From positions 1-38,514 of the forward strand of contig JAPHSX010000056.1 of assembly GCA_026196575.1 (NCBI GenBank): a stretch of DNA of 38,514 bases, in the 5' to 3' direction. Below the pieces are notes generated by a model, which was given only the letters and a program-made list of their open reading frames with translations, was not told where the DNA came from and ran no database searches. Of the stretch, positions 1-7,815 are shown piece after piece. How positions within the stretch are numbered: the stretch's first letter is position 1; each line of letters starts with the position of its first letter. Source of the stretch: Gammaproteobacteria bacterium (lineage in GTDB: Bacteria > Pseudomonadota > Gammaproteobacteria > Thiohalomonadales > Thiohalomonadaceae). Made by a program: the position numbers and the translations under genes.

Positions 1-11
1 CCCCGCTGGGA

Positions 12-17
12 TATAAT
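12..17 (+). promoter_or_regulatory. Candidate -10 box for valS
   Basis: The hexamer TATAAT is a perfect sigma-70 -10 box and lies 35 bases before the valS ATG. The -35 region would fall at or beyond the window edge, so only half of the promoter can be judged. Confidence 0.5.
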
Positions 18-52
18 CGCGCCTTTGCGACAACCACAGATAGAGCGCTGAC

Positions 53-2914
53 ATGGACAAGACCTACAACCCCCACGCCATCGAGCAACGCTGGTACCAG
101 ACCTGGGAAGAGGGCGGCTACTTTGCCCCCCAAGGTGGCGAGCAATCCTACTGCATCATGATCCCGCCGCCCAACGTCACCGGCACCCTGCACATGGGCC
201 ACGCCTTCCAGGACACCATCATGGACGCGCTGACCCGCTACCACCGCATGAAGGGCGACAACACCCTGTGGCAGCCGGGCACCGACCACGCGGGGATCGC
301 CACCCAGATGGTGGTGGAGCGCCAGCTGGCGGCCGAGGGCAAGTCGCGCCACGACCTGGGACGCGACAAGTTCATCGAGCGGGTATGGGAGTGGAAGGCC
401 GAGTCCGGCGGCCACATCACCCGTCAGCTGCGGCGCATGGGCGCCAGCCCCGACTGGAGCCACGAGCGCTTCACCATGGACGAGGGGCTCAGCGATGCGG
501 TCAAAGAGGTCTTCGTGCGTCTGCACGAGGAGGGGCTCATCTACCGTGGCCAGCGCCTGGTCAACTGGGATCCGGTGCTGCACACCGCCGTCTCCGATCT
601 GGAGGTGGTGAGCGAGGAGGAGCAGGGCCAACTCTGGCACTTCCGCTATCCGCTTAGCGACGGCTCCGGCCATCTGGTGGTCGCCACCACCCGCCCCGAG
701 ACGATGCTCGGCGACAGCGCCGTCGCCGTCCACCCGGAGGATGCGCGCTACCGACACCTCATCGGCAAGAGCATCACCCTGCCGCTGGTGGGACGCCAGA
801 TCCCGATCATCGCCGACGACTACGTCGACCCCGCCTTCGGCACCGGCTGCGTCAAGATCACCCCGGCCCACGACTTCAACGACTACCAGGTGGGGCAGCG
901 CCACCAGCTGCCGCTGCACAACATCTTCACCGTCGACGCCCACATCAACGACGAGGCACCAGAGAAGTACCGTGGCCTGGAGCGCTACGAGGCGCGCGAC
1001 GAGATCGTCCACGACCTCAAGGCGCTGGAGCTGCTGGAGCAGATCGAACCGCACAAGCTGATGGTGCCGCGCGGTGACCGCACCGGCTCGGTGATCGAAC
1101 CCTATCTCACCGACCAGTGGTTCGTCGATCTCACCCGCGAGACCCTGAACGATGGCCGCCCCGGCGGCAAGAGCGCGATCACCCAGCCCGCCATCGACGC
1201 GGTGCGCGGCGGCGACATCACCTTCACCCCCAGGAACTGGGAGAACACCTACTTCCAGTGGCTGGAGAATATCCAGGACTGGTGCATCAGTCGCCAGATC
1301 TGGTGGGGCCACCGCATCCCCGCCTGGTACGACGAGGCCGGCACGGTCTACGTCGGCCGCTCAGAGGCGGAGGTGCGCGACAAGCACAAGCTCGGCTTCG
1401 AGGTGAAACTGAAGCAGGACGAGGATGTACTCGACACCTGGTTCTCCTCCGCCCTGTGGCCCTTCTCCACCCTCGGCTGGCCGGAGCAGAGCGAGCGCCT
1501 CGCGCAGTTCTACCCCACCAGCGTGCTGGTCACCGGCTTTGACATCATCTTCTTCTGGGTCGCCCGCATGATCATGTTCGGCATGAAGTTCATGGACGGC
1601 GCCGTCCCCTTCAAGGAGATCTACATCCACGGCCTGGTGCGCGACTCGCACGGCCAGAAGATGTCCAAGTCCAAGGGCAACGTACTCGACCCCATCGACC
1701 TCATCGACGGCATCGAGCTGGAGGCACTGGTCGCCAAGCGCACCAGCAACATGATGCAGCCGGAGCTGGCGAAAAAGATCGCACAGCAGACCCGCAGCGA
1801 ATTCCCCGACGGCATCCCCGCCTTCGGCACCGATGCGTTGCGTTTCACCTTCGCCTCGCTCGCCTCCACCGGACGCGACATCAGTTTTGATCTGGGCCGC
1901 GTCGAGGGCTACCGCAACTTCTGCAACAAGCTGTGGAACGCCACCAACTATGTGCTGATGCAGACCGAGGATAAGGACTGTGGCGTAGGAACGGATTCAT
2001 CCGCGATTGAACTCTCTCCGGCCGACCGCTGGATCATCTCGCGCCTGCAACACACCGAAAGGGCAGTGACCAGGGCACTCGACGGCTACCGTTTTGACCT
2101 CGCCGCCAACGCCATCTACGAATTCACCTGGGACGAATACTGCGCCTGGTACCTGGAGCTCTCCAAGCCGGTGCTCTACTCCGAGCAGAGCGCCGAGGCA
2201 GAAAAACGCGGTACCCGCCGCACCCTGGTGCGGGTGCTGGAGACCATCCTGCGCCTCGCCCACCCGATCATCCCCTACATCACCGAGGAGATCTGGCAGA
2301 AGATCGCCCCCCTGGCCGGTGTACTCCCCTCCCCATCAGGGGGAGGGGCAGAAGAAGAGGGAAGTGCAGACGTGGCAACCACCATCATGCTGCAGCGCTA
2401 CCCCATCGCCGACGAGTCGAAGATCGACGAGCAGGCCGAGGCACAGATGCGCTGGGTAATGGAGTTTATCGTCGGCGTGCGCAAGATCCGCTCCGGCATG
2501 AACATCGCGCCGAGCAAACCGCTGCCCATCCTGCTGCAGAACGGCTCGGCGCAGGATATCGCCTGGCTCGACGCCAACGAGGTCTACATCAAATCACTGG
2601 CCAAGAGCGAGTCCATCACCTGGCTCGCCGCAGGCGACGAGGCGCCCGACGCCGCCACCTCCCTCATCGGCGAGATGCGGCTACTGGTGCCAATGGCCGG
2701 CCTCATCGACAAGGAGGCGGAACTCGCCCGCCTCGCCAAGGAGATCGACCGCCTGCAGGGCGAGGTACAGCGCACCGAGGGCAAGCTCTCCAACGAGAAG
2801 TTCGTCGGCAAGGCCCCCGCCGAGGTGGTGGAGAAGGAGAAGGCCAAACTGGCCGAGGCCAAGAGCTCCCTGGTCTCACTGCTGGAGCAGCGGGTAAAGA
2901 TCGAAAGGCTCTAG
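53..2914 (+). CDS. valS: Valine--tRNA ligase
   Basis: Cytoplasmic class I aminoacyl-tRNA synthetase that charges tRNA-Val and edits mischarged threonine. The 953 residues match the usual full length. The HIGH signature appears as HMGH at residues 47-50, just after PPNVTGTL. The KMSKS loop is at 536-540. The editing (CP1) domain lies between them, including the [10 protein letters not shown] motif near 213-222. An anticodon-binding domain follows, and the last ~65 residues form the lysine- and glutamate-rich coiled-coil arm typical of ValRS. The ATG at 53 is the only sensible start, although its Shine-Dalgarno sequence is weak. Oddity: around residues 757-775 a low-complexity stretch rich in Pro, Ser, Gly and Glu is encoded over a DNA palindrome (2326-2348) and looks inserted between conserved blocks. 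The gene stands alone on this strand. Confidence 0.98.
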   Translation: MDKTYNPHAIEQRWYQTWEEGGYFAPQGGEQSYCIMIPPPNVTGTLHMGHAFQDTIMDALTRYHRMKGDNTLWQPGTDHAGIATQMVVERQLAAEGKSRHDLGRDKFIERVWEWKAESGGHITRQLRRMGASPDWSHERFTMDEGLSDAVKEVFVRLHEEGLIYRGQRLVNWDPVLHTAVSDLEVVSEEEQGQLWHFRYPLSDGSGHLVVATTRPETMLGDSAVAVHPEDARYRHLIGKSITLPLVGRQIPIIADDYVDPAFGTGCVKITPAHDFNDYQVGQRHQLPLHNIFTVDAHINDEAPEKYRGLERYEARDEIVHDLKALELLEQIEPHKLMVPRGDRTGSVIEPYLTDQWFVDLTRETLNDGRPGGKSAITQPAIDAVRGGDITFTPRNWENTYFQWLENIQDWCISRQIWWGHRIPAWYDEAGTVYVGRSEAEVRDKHKLGFEVKLKQDEDVLDTWFSSALWPFSTLGWPEQSERLAQFYPTSVLVTGFDIIFFWVARMIMFGMKFMDGAVPFKEIYIHGLVRDSHGQKMSKSKGNVLDPIDLIDGIELEALVAKRTSNMMQPELAKKIAQQTRSEFPDGIPAFGTDALRFTFASLASTGRDISFDLGRVEGYRNFCNKLWNATNYVLMQTEDKDCGVGTDSSAIELSPADRWIISRLQHTERAVTRALDGYRFDLAANAIYEFTWDEYCAWYLELSKPVLYSEQSAEAEKRGTRRTLVRVLETILRLAHPIIPYITEEIWQKIAPLAGVLPSPSGGGAEEEGSADVATTIMLQRYPIADESKIDEQAEAQMRWVMEFIVGVRKIRSGMNIAPSKPLPILLQNGSAQDIAWLDANEVYIKSLAKSESITWLAAGDEAPDAATSLIGEMRLLVPMAGLIDKEAELARLAKEIDRLQGEVQRTEGKLSNEKFVGKAPAEVVEKEKAKLAEAKSSLVSLLEQRVKIERL
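2326..2348. repeat. G/C-tract palindrome inside valS
   Basis: A 9-base inverted repeat (CCCCTCCCC and its complement) has arms at 2326-2334 and 2340-2348 around a 5-base loop. It is read in frame as Leu-Pro-Ser-Pro-Ser-Gly-Gly-Gly and followed by an acidic tail. Short palindromes of this kind occur as dispersed repeats in many proteobacterial genomes. Whether this one is dispersed cannot be told from the window, as I see no second copy here. Confidence 0.6.
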
Positions 2915-3337
2915 TCAGCAACAACAGTAGCTAGAAGAAGTGGCTTGGCCGCTTGTTATGGCGTATCGAGCGAACTGGTGTCTACGATACTAGCAACTAA
3001 AGTCCATTCCATACCGCCTTGCGATGATCTCTAGCAGCGTGCGTTTCTTATCGTCTGCAAAGACAAGGTCAGGTGTGATTTCAAAAGCGGTGTTTGCGAT
3101 CTCGACGGCCTTGGCGTACTTCCTGCGTGTGACGTACTCAGTGATTAAAAGCCGACTCAGACAGAGGAGGGCCCTCGAATGTACAGCGTAAGCCAATGGT
3201 CTTTTTTGCCTTGACCATGGGAGCCACTACAGGCGACAAAAGGTTGCCGGGCAAGAGTGCCGTCCGTACACTGCACAGATTACCATTGCATGCCAAGCCA
3301 CAGCTGTCTGCAAGAAGTCAACGGAGGAGATGGGCTG
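2915..3337. other. 423-base gap between valS and the PhnD-like gene
   Basis: This is the longest stretch without a convincing intact gene. Its base composition is visibly more A+T rich than its surroundings, at least up to about 3240. It holds one minus-strand open frame that may be a gene remnant (listed separately). I see no strong terminator hairpin after valS. The last 20 bases contain the ribosome-binding site of the next gene (GGAGGA at 3323-3328). Confidence 0.6.
2990..3226 (-). pseudogene. Possible remnant of an unidentified gene
   Basis: An open frame of about 79 codons ends in a stop at 2990-2992. It has no ATG, only a TTG at 3194-3196, and an upstream in-frame stop lies at 3227-3229. 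The translation is protein-like: a helical middle with alternating Lys, Glu and Ala (RRKYAKAVEIANTAFEI), then an acidic-basic stretch ending in ARRYGMDFSC. Codon use differs from the G/C-ending pattern of neighbouring genes. I do not recognise a family. It may be the 3' end of a decayed or transferred gene, or chance. Confidence 0.25.
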
Positions 3338-4162
3338 ATGATCAATAAGTTCTACCGTGTGCGGCGGTCTTACAACGCTCTTTCCCGCCCACTTCTCATG
3401 CTGGCTCTGCTCGCCGCCACGACCATGGCCACCGCGGCCGAGCTAACCTTCGCCATCCATCCCGTACTGCCACAGCAACGCACCCTGCAGGTCTACCAGC
3501 CGCTGGCCGACTACCTGACCCTGGCCACCGGCCAGCAGATCAGGCTGATTACCAGCAGCAACTTCCTCGCCCACTGGCAGATGATGAAACGTGACAACTA
3601 CGACCTAATCCTGGACGGTCCGCACTTTACCGCGTATCGGGCCAAGAGAATGGGGTATACCGTACTGGCCAAGCTGCCCGATGTGGTCAGTTACACGCTG
3701 GTCGCCAACGAAGAGCAGATGATCCTCGAACCCGTGGAGCTGATAGGCAAGACCATCGCCACCACCCCCTCACCGGCGCTGGGCGCACTGCGCCTGATCG
3801 AGATCTACCCCAACCCATTACGACAGCCCGTCATTGTCGAAACACCCGACTCGGAGCAGGCCGCCGAGCTGGCGGTAGAGGGCAAGGTGGTAGCCGCCAT
3901 GATCCCGGCGCCACTGGTGGGCCGTTACCCCAGCCTGACCACCGTGGCCACTACCGAGCAGCTCCCCTCGCCAGCTATCTCCGCCAGCCCCGCCGTCGAC
4001 CTCGAACTGCAACAGGCCCTGCGCCGGGCCCTGCTCGATGCCCCCAACAACCCTGACGGTCGCAAGGCGCTGGAGGCCCTCAATGCCCCGCTCCTGGAGG
4101 CCGCCGACAACCAGAGATTCCAGGGGTTGGAGCAGCTGCTGGAAGGAATGTGGGGGTACTGA
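3338..4162 (+). CDS. PhnD-like periplasmic substrate-binding protein
   Basis: Type 2 periplasmic binding fold of the PhnD/phosphonate-binding kind (274 residues), expected in the periplasm. A signal peptide covers residues 1-34: an Arg-rich start, a hydrophobic core (LLMLALLAATTMATAA) and likely cleavage after ATAA. The mature part opens with LTFAIHPVLPQQ, then has the family's LADYLTLATGQQI helix and a DLILDGPHF segment near 89-97. The start at 3338 is set by GGAGGA nine bases upstream; the frame stays open further upstream but without a ribosome site. No permease or ATPase gene adjoins it, so it may be an orphan receptor or the sensor part of a signalling pathway rather than a phosphonate importer. 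The ligand cannot be told. Confidence 0.8.
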   Translation: MINKFYRVRRSYNALSRPLLMLALLAATTMATAAELTFAIHPVLPQQRTLQVYQPLADYLTLATGQQIRLITSSNFLAHWQMMKRDNYDLILDGPHFTAYRAKRMGYTVLAKLPDVVSYTLVANEEQMILEPVELIGKTIATTPSPALGALRLIEIYPNPLRQPVIVETPDSEQAAELAVEGKVVAAMIPAPLVGRYPSLTTVATTEQLPSPAISASPAVDLELQQALRRALLDAPNNPDGRKALEALNAPLLEAADNQRFQGLEQLLEGMWGY

Positions 4163-4224
4163 CCCCGCAAAAAAGAGAGCGTCATCCGTTGCCTTTCACA
4201 GGCGCGGCAATCCGGTAGGGTGGC

Positions 4225-4259
4225 GTCGCCTTTGTCAGGCGTTGCCCGGCAACGGCGAC
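4225..4259. repeat. Stem-loop between convergent genes
   Basis: GTCGCC (4225-4230) pairs with GGCGAC (4254-4259). Inside them lies a second palindrome, GTTGCC-C-GGCAAC (4241-4253). There is no T-run on either side, so it is not a standard intrinsic terminator. It sits in the 179-base gap where the PhnD-like gene and the cNMP-fold gene converge, and may slow transcription from both sides or be a decayed dispersed repeat. Confidence 0.35.
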
Positions 4260-4341
4260 ACAACAACCTCCCTGACACGGGGGGCTAAGGGGAGAGGCAA
4301 CCCGGCCAACAGCCTCACGATTAACCGGGTTGCGCGATGCG

Positions 4342-4857
4342 TTACAGCCGCTCGATGAGCTGGCCGGTGGTCTGGCGCAGGCGGTGACTGAGGAGTTCGG
4401 CAATCTTCGTCATCACCAGGTAGGCGGCGCGCGGGTGCTGCTCGCCGAGGCGTTCCAGCCCCCGCCGGGTGAGCATCAACAGCACTACCGGTGTGGTGCT
4501 AATGACCGTGGCGGAGTGGGGCTGGTTGTCGATAATCGACATCTCCCCCAGTGCCTTTCCCTCCCTGACGCTGGTGAGGTGGCGCTGTTGATTATCCGCT
4601 CCCGCCTCTTTGAGGATATCGAGCCTCCCCTCCACCACAAAGCAGAGAAAGGGGTCGCGTTTCCCCTCCTCGAAGATAACCGTGCGCGCCGCAGCACGGT
4701 AGGCATTCATCACCTCGGCAAGGATCTCGACATCGGCACGCCCCATATCGGAAAAGGCGGGCAACCGCTCAATCATGTCACCAATTTCGGTCTTAAAGCT
4801 GCTGCCATAACCGAGTAGCTCAAGCCCATCGGGAACCGCGATCTTCTCATCACCCAT
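4342..4857 (-). CDS. Cyclic nucleotide-binding-fold protein (atypical)
   Basis: A 171-residue protein made almost wholly of one CRP-type cyclic nucleotide-binding beta-barrel (about 33-145), with a short C-terminal helix and no DNA-binding domain. The phosphate-binding cassette is at 104-118 and reads GEMSIIDNQPHSATV. The Glu is present, but the Arg that normally grips the cyclic phosphate is His114, so binding of cAMP or cGMP is doubtful. The start at 4857 is chosen because AAGGAT lies a few bases upstream; a longer frame to a GTG at 4905 has no ribosome site. The gene lies 66 bases downstream of the RIO-kinase gene on the same strand, so the two may be co-transcribed. Role unknown. Confidence 0.85.
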   Translation of the reverse strand: MGDEKIAVPDGLELLGYGSSFKTEIGDMIERLPAFSDMGRADVEILAEVMNAYRAAARTVIFEEGKRDPFLCFVVEGRLDILKEAGADNQQRHLTSVREGKALGEMSIIDNQPHSATVISTTPVVLLMLTRRGLERLGEQHPRAAYLVMTKIAELLSHRLRQTTGQLIERL

Positions 4858-4923
4858 GCTACTATCCTTCAGCCATTTTCTATACGCCGGAGGCAAGAGG
4901 CCCACCCCGCGCCGGACGACGGC

Positions 4924-5781
4924 TCACCCCCCCTCCTGTGCCTCGCGCAGACGCCGCTGCCGCTCCTGCTCTTCGGCAAAGGCCGCCTTGATCTCCTGCA
5001 TCACCACCTCCACATCGGCCGCCTCGGTACTCTCCGTAAAATGGCCACTGAGTTCGACCTCCGGGGTCAGCTCGCCGCCCTCATAGAGCGCCCAGATCTC
5101 TTTAGCATAACGTGTCTGCAGCAGTTCAGGGGCGAACTGCCCGTAGTAGCTGGTCATGTTGTTCACATCGCGGGCGAACATCCACTCGGCGTTGTTGTTA
5201 CCGGCGGCATCCACCACCTGCGGCAGGTCGATGATCACCGGACCGTCCTCATTCACCAGCACGTTGAACTCCGACAAGTCGCCATGCACCAGGCCGGCAG
5301 AGAGCATGCGCACCACGTAACGCATGATGAGCAGAAAGTCCTCGCGCGCCTGTTCGGCAGACATCGAGACATCGTTGAGGCGCGGCGCCACCTGGCCGTC
5401 TTCGGTGGTGATCAGCTCCATCAGCAGCACGCCGTCAAAACAGCCATAGGGCTGCGGCACCCGCACCCCGGCATCGGCCAGACGGTAGAGGGCATCCACC
5501 TCGGTATGCTGCCACGCCTGCTCCTGCTCGTTGCGGCCGAAGCTGGAGCCCTTCTCCATTGCCCGGGCACGGCGACTGTTGCGCACCTTGCGTCCCTCCT
5601 GATACTGCACCGCCTGTTTGAAGCTGCGCTGCGCCGCCTCCTTGTAGACCTTGGCGCAGCGGATCCCGGTGCCGCAGCGCACCACAAAGACGGCCGCCTC
5701 CTTGCCGCTCATCAGCGGGCGCAGGACTTCGTCTACCAGGCCGTCATCGACCAGGGGCTGGATTCTCTTTGGTGTTTTCAT
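4924..5781 (-). CDS. RIO1-type protein serine/threonine kinase
   Basis: A 285-residue atypical kinase. The nucleotide-binding segment SGKEAAVF is at 25-32 (RIO1 consensus STGKEANV), the ATP-anchoring Lys is K44, the catalytic loop HGDLSEFN is at 166-173 with D168 and N173, and the metal-binding Asp is D185 in IIDLPQ. The Arg/Lys-rich part at 61-83 matches the RIO flexible loop. The tail (230-285) is acidic, then Arg/Glu-rich and probably coiled. The ATG at 5781 has AAGGA just upstream. Bacterial RIO kinases of this kind are common in gammaproteobacteria; their targets are mostly unknown. The next gene downstream encodes a cNMP-fold protein, which hints at a signalling pair but does not prove one. 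Confidence 0.92.
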   Translation of the reverse strand: MKTPKRIQPLVDDGLVDEVLRPLMSGKEAAVFVVRCGTGIRCAKVYKEAAQRSFKQAVQYQEGRKVRNSRRARAMEKGSSFGRNEQEQAWQHTEVDALYRLADAGVRVPQPYGCFDGVLLMELITTEDGQVAPRLNDVSMSAEQAREDFLLIMRYVVRMLSAGLVHGDLSEFNVLVNEDGPVIIDLPQVVDAAGNNNAEWMFARDVNNMTSYYGQFAPELLQTRYAKEIWALYEGGELTPEVELSGHFTESTEAADVEVVMQEIKAAFAEEQERQRRLREAQEGG

Positions 5782-5907
5782 AGCGTCCTTATACCTGAGT
5801 TGGGCGCGGAAGCAAGACCATGGCCGGCTCCTGACCCGCGCTTTGCCCGCTTACGGCAAAAATCCGCTATGCTTGCGCCCCGTCACCCTCGGATGCAGGT
5901 AAATACC

Positions 5908-6273
5908 ATGAAATTTATACGCTGGCTGCTGGGCCGCATCATCCTTCTTGTCAACTGGCTGAGCTGGCCACACCCCGGCGTGCGTACCGCGCAGCAGCAG
6001 CAGGCGGTCGAGGCGACACTGGCTCACTATGCGCTCTACCAGTTTCACGCCTGCCCCTTCTGCGTCAAGGTGCGCCGCGCGCTGCGCCGCCTCAACCTGC
6101 CGATGACCCTGCGCGACGCGAAGGCCGAGGGGCCATTTCGCCGCGAGTTGGCACAGCAGGGCGGCACGTTAAAGGTGCCGTGTCTGCGCATCGAGCACCC
6201 CGACGGGCGCATCGAGTGGCTCTATGAGTCGAACGACATTATCGCCCACCTGGAGCAGCGCTTCCCGCTGTAA
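5908..6273 (+). CDS. Membrane-anchored glutaredoxin-like protein
   Basis: A 121-residue protein. Residues 5-20 are hydrophobic (WLLGRIILLVNWLSW) and form one N-terminal membrane anchor or uncleaved signal. A glutaredoxin/thioredoxin fold follows, with redox motif CPFC at 49-52, the cis-proline in TLKVPC (P91) and the glutathione-binding style end YESNDIIAHLEQRF. It probably reduces disulfides or glutathione adducts at the membrane. The ATG at 5908 is preferred (AGGT upstream); an in-frame ATG at 5893 would add five residues. It is transcribed away from the RIO-kinase gene across a 126-base gap. Confidence 0.9.
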   Translation: MKFIRWLLGRIILLVNWLSWPHPGVRTAQQQQAVEATLAHYALYQFHACPFCVKVRRALRRLNLPMTLRDAKAEGPFRRELAQQGGTLKVPCLRIEHPDGRIEWLYESNDIIAHLEQRFPL

Positions 6274-6286
6274 CCGCCCACCGCCA

Positions 6287-6319
6287 CGCGCCCGGCACAC
6301 GATTCTGCCGCCGGGCGCG
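6287..6319 (+). terminator. Terminator-like hairpin after the glutaredoxin gene
   Basis: A perfect 10-base inverted repeat, CGCGCCCGGC (6287-6296) and GCCGGGCGCG (6310-6319), with a 13-base loop, starts 13 bases after the stop codon. Only ATTT follows, so the T-run is poor. It separates the glutaredoxin gene from the yaiL promoter. Confidence 0.5.
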
Positions 6320-6322
6320 ATT

Positions 6323-6331
6323 TGCTAGAAT
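6323..6331 (+). promoter_or_regulatory. Extended -10 promoter for yaiL
   Basis: TGC followed by TAGAAT makes an extended -10 box 34 bases before the yaiL ATG and just after the upstream hairpin. No good -35 box is visible, which is normal for extended -10 promoters. Confidence 0.45.
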
Positions 6332-6365
6332 TCAGTTCACCACACACCATCCGCCCGGAGAACCC

Positions 6366-6899
6366 ATGTCACTCAAGGATCAACTGCTCAAGGCCGGTCT
6401 CATCGACCAGAAGAAGGCGAAAAAGGCCGATGTGGCCAAGCACAAACAGCTCAAGCAGAAGCAGAAGAACAAGATCGAGACGGTGGATGAGGCCAAGGTG
6501 GCAGCGGCACAGGCACAGGCCGAGAAGGTGGAGCGCGACCGCCAGCTCAACGCCGAGCGCAAGGCGGAGGCCGAGCGCAAGGCCTACGCCGCGCAAATAC
6601 GCCAGCTTATCGAGATGAACCGCCAACCGATCAATAGCGGCGATATTGCCTACAGCTTTACCGATGGCACGCTAGTCAAGCGTATTCACGTCACCGCGCT
6701 GCAGCAAAAGCAGCTGAGCAACGGCCGCCTCTGCATCATCAAACTCGATGGGCAGTACGAGCTCATCCCCTCGCTGGTGGCCGAGAAGATCCTGCAGCGC
6801 GACCCGACCACGCCCGTCCTCAGCAACCAGCCCACCGAGACGCCGGATGAGGAGGATCCCTACGCCGACTTCCAGGTGCCTGATGACCTGATGTGGTGA
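6366..6899 (+). CDS. yaiL: DUF2058 (YaiL-like) protein
   Basis: A 177-residue cytoplasmic protein that matches E. coli YaiL along its length. It begins with SLKDQLLKAGL, has a long Lys/Gln/Glu-rich helix (about 14-75), then QLIEMNRQPINSGDIAYSF and a beta-rich part (about 85-145), and ends in the near-identical signature DPYADFQVPDDLMW. YaiL is described as a nucleoprotein/polysome-associated protein, but its molecular function is not known. The ATG at 6366 has CGGAGA upstream. It has its own candidate promoter and is followed after 70 bases by rlmJ on the same strand. Confidence 0.93.
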   Translation: MSLKDQLLKAGLIDQKKAKKADVAKHKQLKQKQKNKIETVDEAKVAAAQAQAEKVERDRQLNAERKAEAERKAYAAQIRQLIEMNRQPINSGDIAYSFTDGTLVKRIHVTALQQKQLSNGRLCIIKLDGQYELIPSLVAEKILQRDPTTPVLSNQPTETPDEEDPYADFQVPDDLMW

Positions 6900-6969
6900 T
6901 CCGCCGCGGCTCCGCGACGGGCCGCCCCCGGCGGCTACCCACCCCCACATCCCGCACGGGAGAATCACT

Positions 6970-7809
6970 GTGCTCAGTTATCGCCACGCCTTCCACGCCG
7001 GTAATTTCGCCGACGTACTCAAACACCTGGTGCAGGTGCGCATCCTGCGCTACCTGCTGCAGAAGGAGAAGCCGCTCCTCTACCTCGACACCCACGCCGG
7101 GGCCGGCGACTATAAACTGGGGGCGACACCGAGCGGCAAAGCCGCCGAGTTCGAGAGCGGCATCGGCCGCCTCTGGTCGCGCGACGACCTGCCCGAGATC
7201 GTGGCCGATTACGTGGCGCTGGTGCGCCGCTTTAACCACAGTAAAAAGCTGACCCACTACCCCGGCTCCCCCTGGCTTGCCCAGCAGCTGCTACGCCCCG
7301 TTGATCGCATGGTGCTGCATGAGCTGCACCCGGCCGATCTGGCACAGCTACAGGAGACCTTCCGTGGCGATCGGCGTTGCCGGGTGCGCGCCGAGGACGG
7401 CTTTGCCGCCTGTCTGGCCCTGCTGCCCCCGGCGGAGCGGCGCGGCCTGGTGCTGCTCGATCCCCCCTACGAGCTGAAGGAGGATTACCAGCGGGTGGTC
7501 GACACCCTGACGGGGGCGTACCAACGCTTTGCCACCGGCACCTACGCCCTCTGGTATCCAGTGGTGGAGCGGCGGCGTATCGACCGTCTGGAGAAGGCAC
7601 TCAGCGCCAGCGGCATCCGCCGCATCCTGCTGCTGGAGCTGGGGATCGCCGCCGACCGCCCCGGCCACGGCATGACCGCCAGCGGCATGGTGGTGATCAA
7701 TCCCCCCTTCTCGCTCGCCACCGAGATGGCCCCGGCTCTCGACTACCTGGCACAGACTCTGGGGGTAGGACACGGCCACTCGCGCATCGTCGAGCTGGTG
7801 GGCGAGTAA
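6970..7809 (+). CDS. rlmJ: 23S rRNA (adenine(2030)-N(6))-methyltransferase
   Basis: S-adenosylmethionine-dependent enzyme that methylates A2030 of 23S rRNA. The 279 residues match E. coli RlmJ from the first residues (MLSYRHAFHAGNFADVLKH) onward. The cofactor-binding motif DTHAGAGDY is at 40-48, the catalytic N6-adenine motif DPPY at 164-167, and the later signature RFATGTYALWYPVV is also present. The start is GTG at 6970, supported by GGGAGA upstream and by alignment to the family's N terminus. The EamA transporter gene begins six bases after the stop. Confidence 0.97.
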   Translation: MLSYRHAFHAGNFADVLKHLVQVRILRYLLQKEKPLLYLDTHAGAGDYKLGATPSGKAAEFESGIGRLWSRDDLPEIVADYVALVRRFNHSKKLTHYPGSPWLAQQLLRPVDRMVLHELHPADLAQLQETFRGDRRCRVRAEDGFAACLALLPPAERRGLVLLDPPYELKEDYQRVVDTLTGAYQRFATGTYALWYPVVERRRIDRLEKALSASGIRRILLLELGIAADRPGHGMTASGMVVINPPFSLATEMAPALDYLAQTLGVGHGHSRIVELVGE

Positions 7810-7815
7810 CGCGAC

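Noticed and set aside
5041-5907. Plus-strand extension of the glutaredoxin frame across the RIO-kinase gene
   Set aside because: The upstream part is antisense to the kinase; the glutaredoxin start is at 5908 or 5893.
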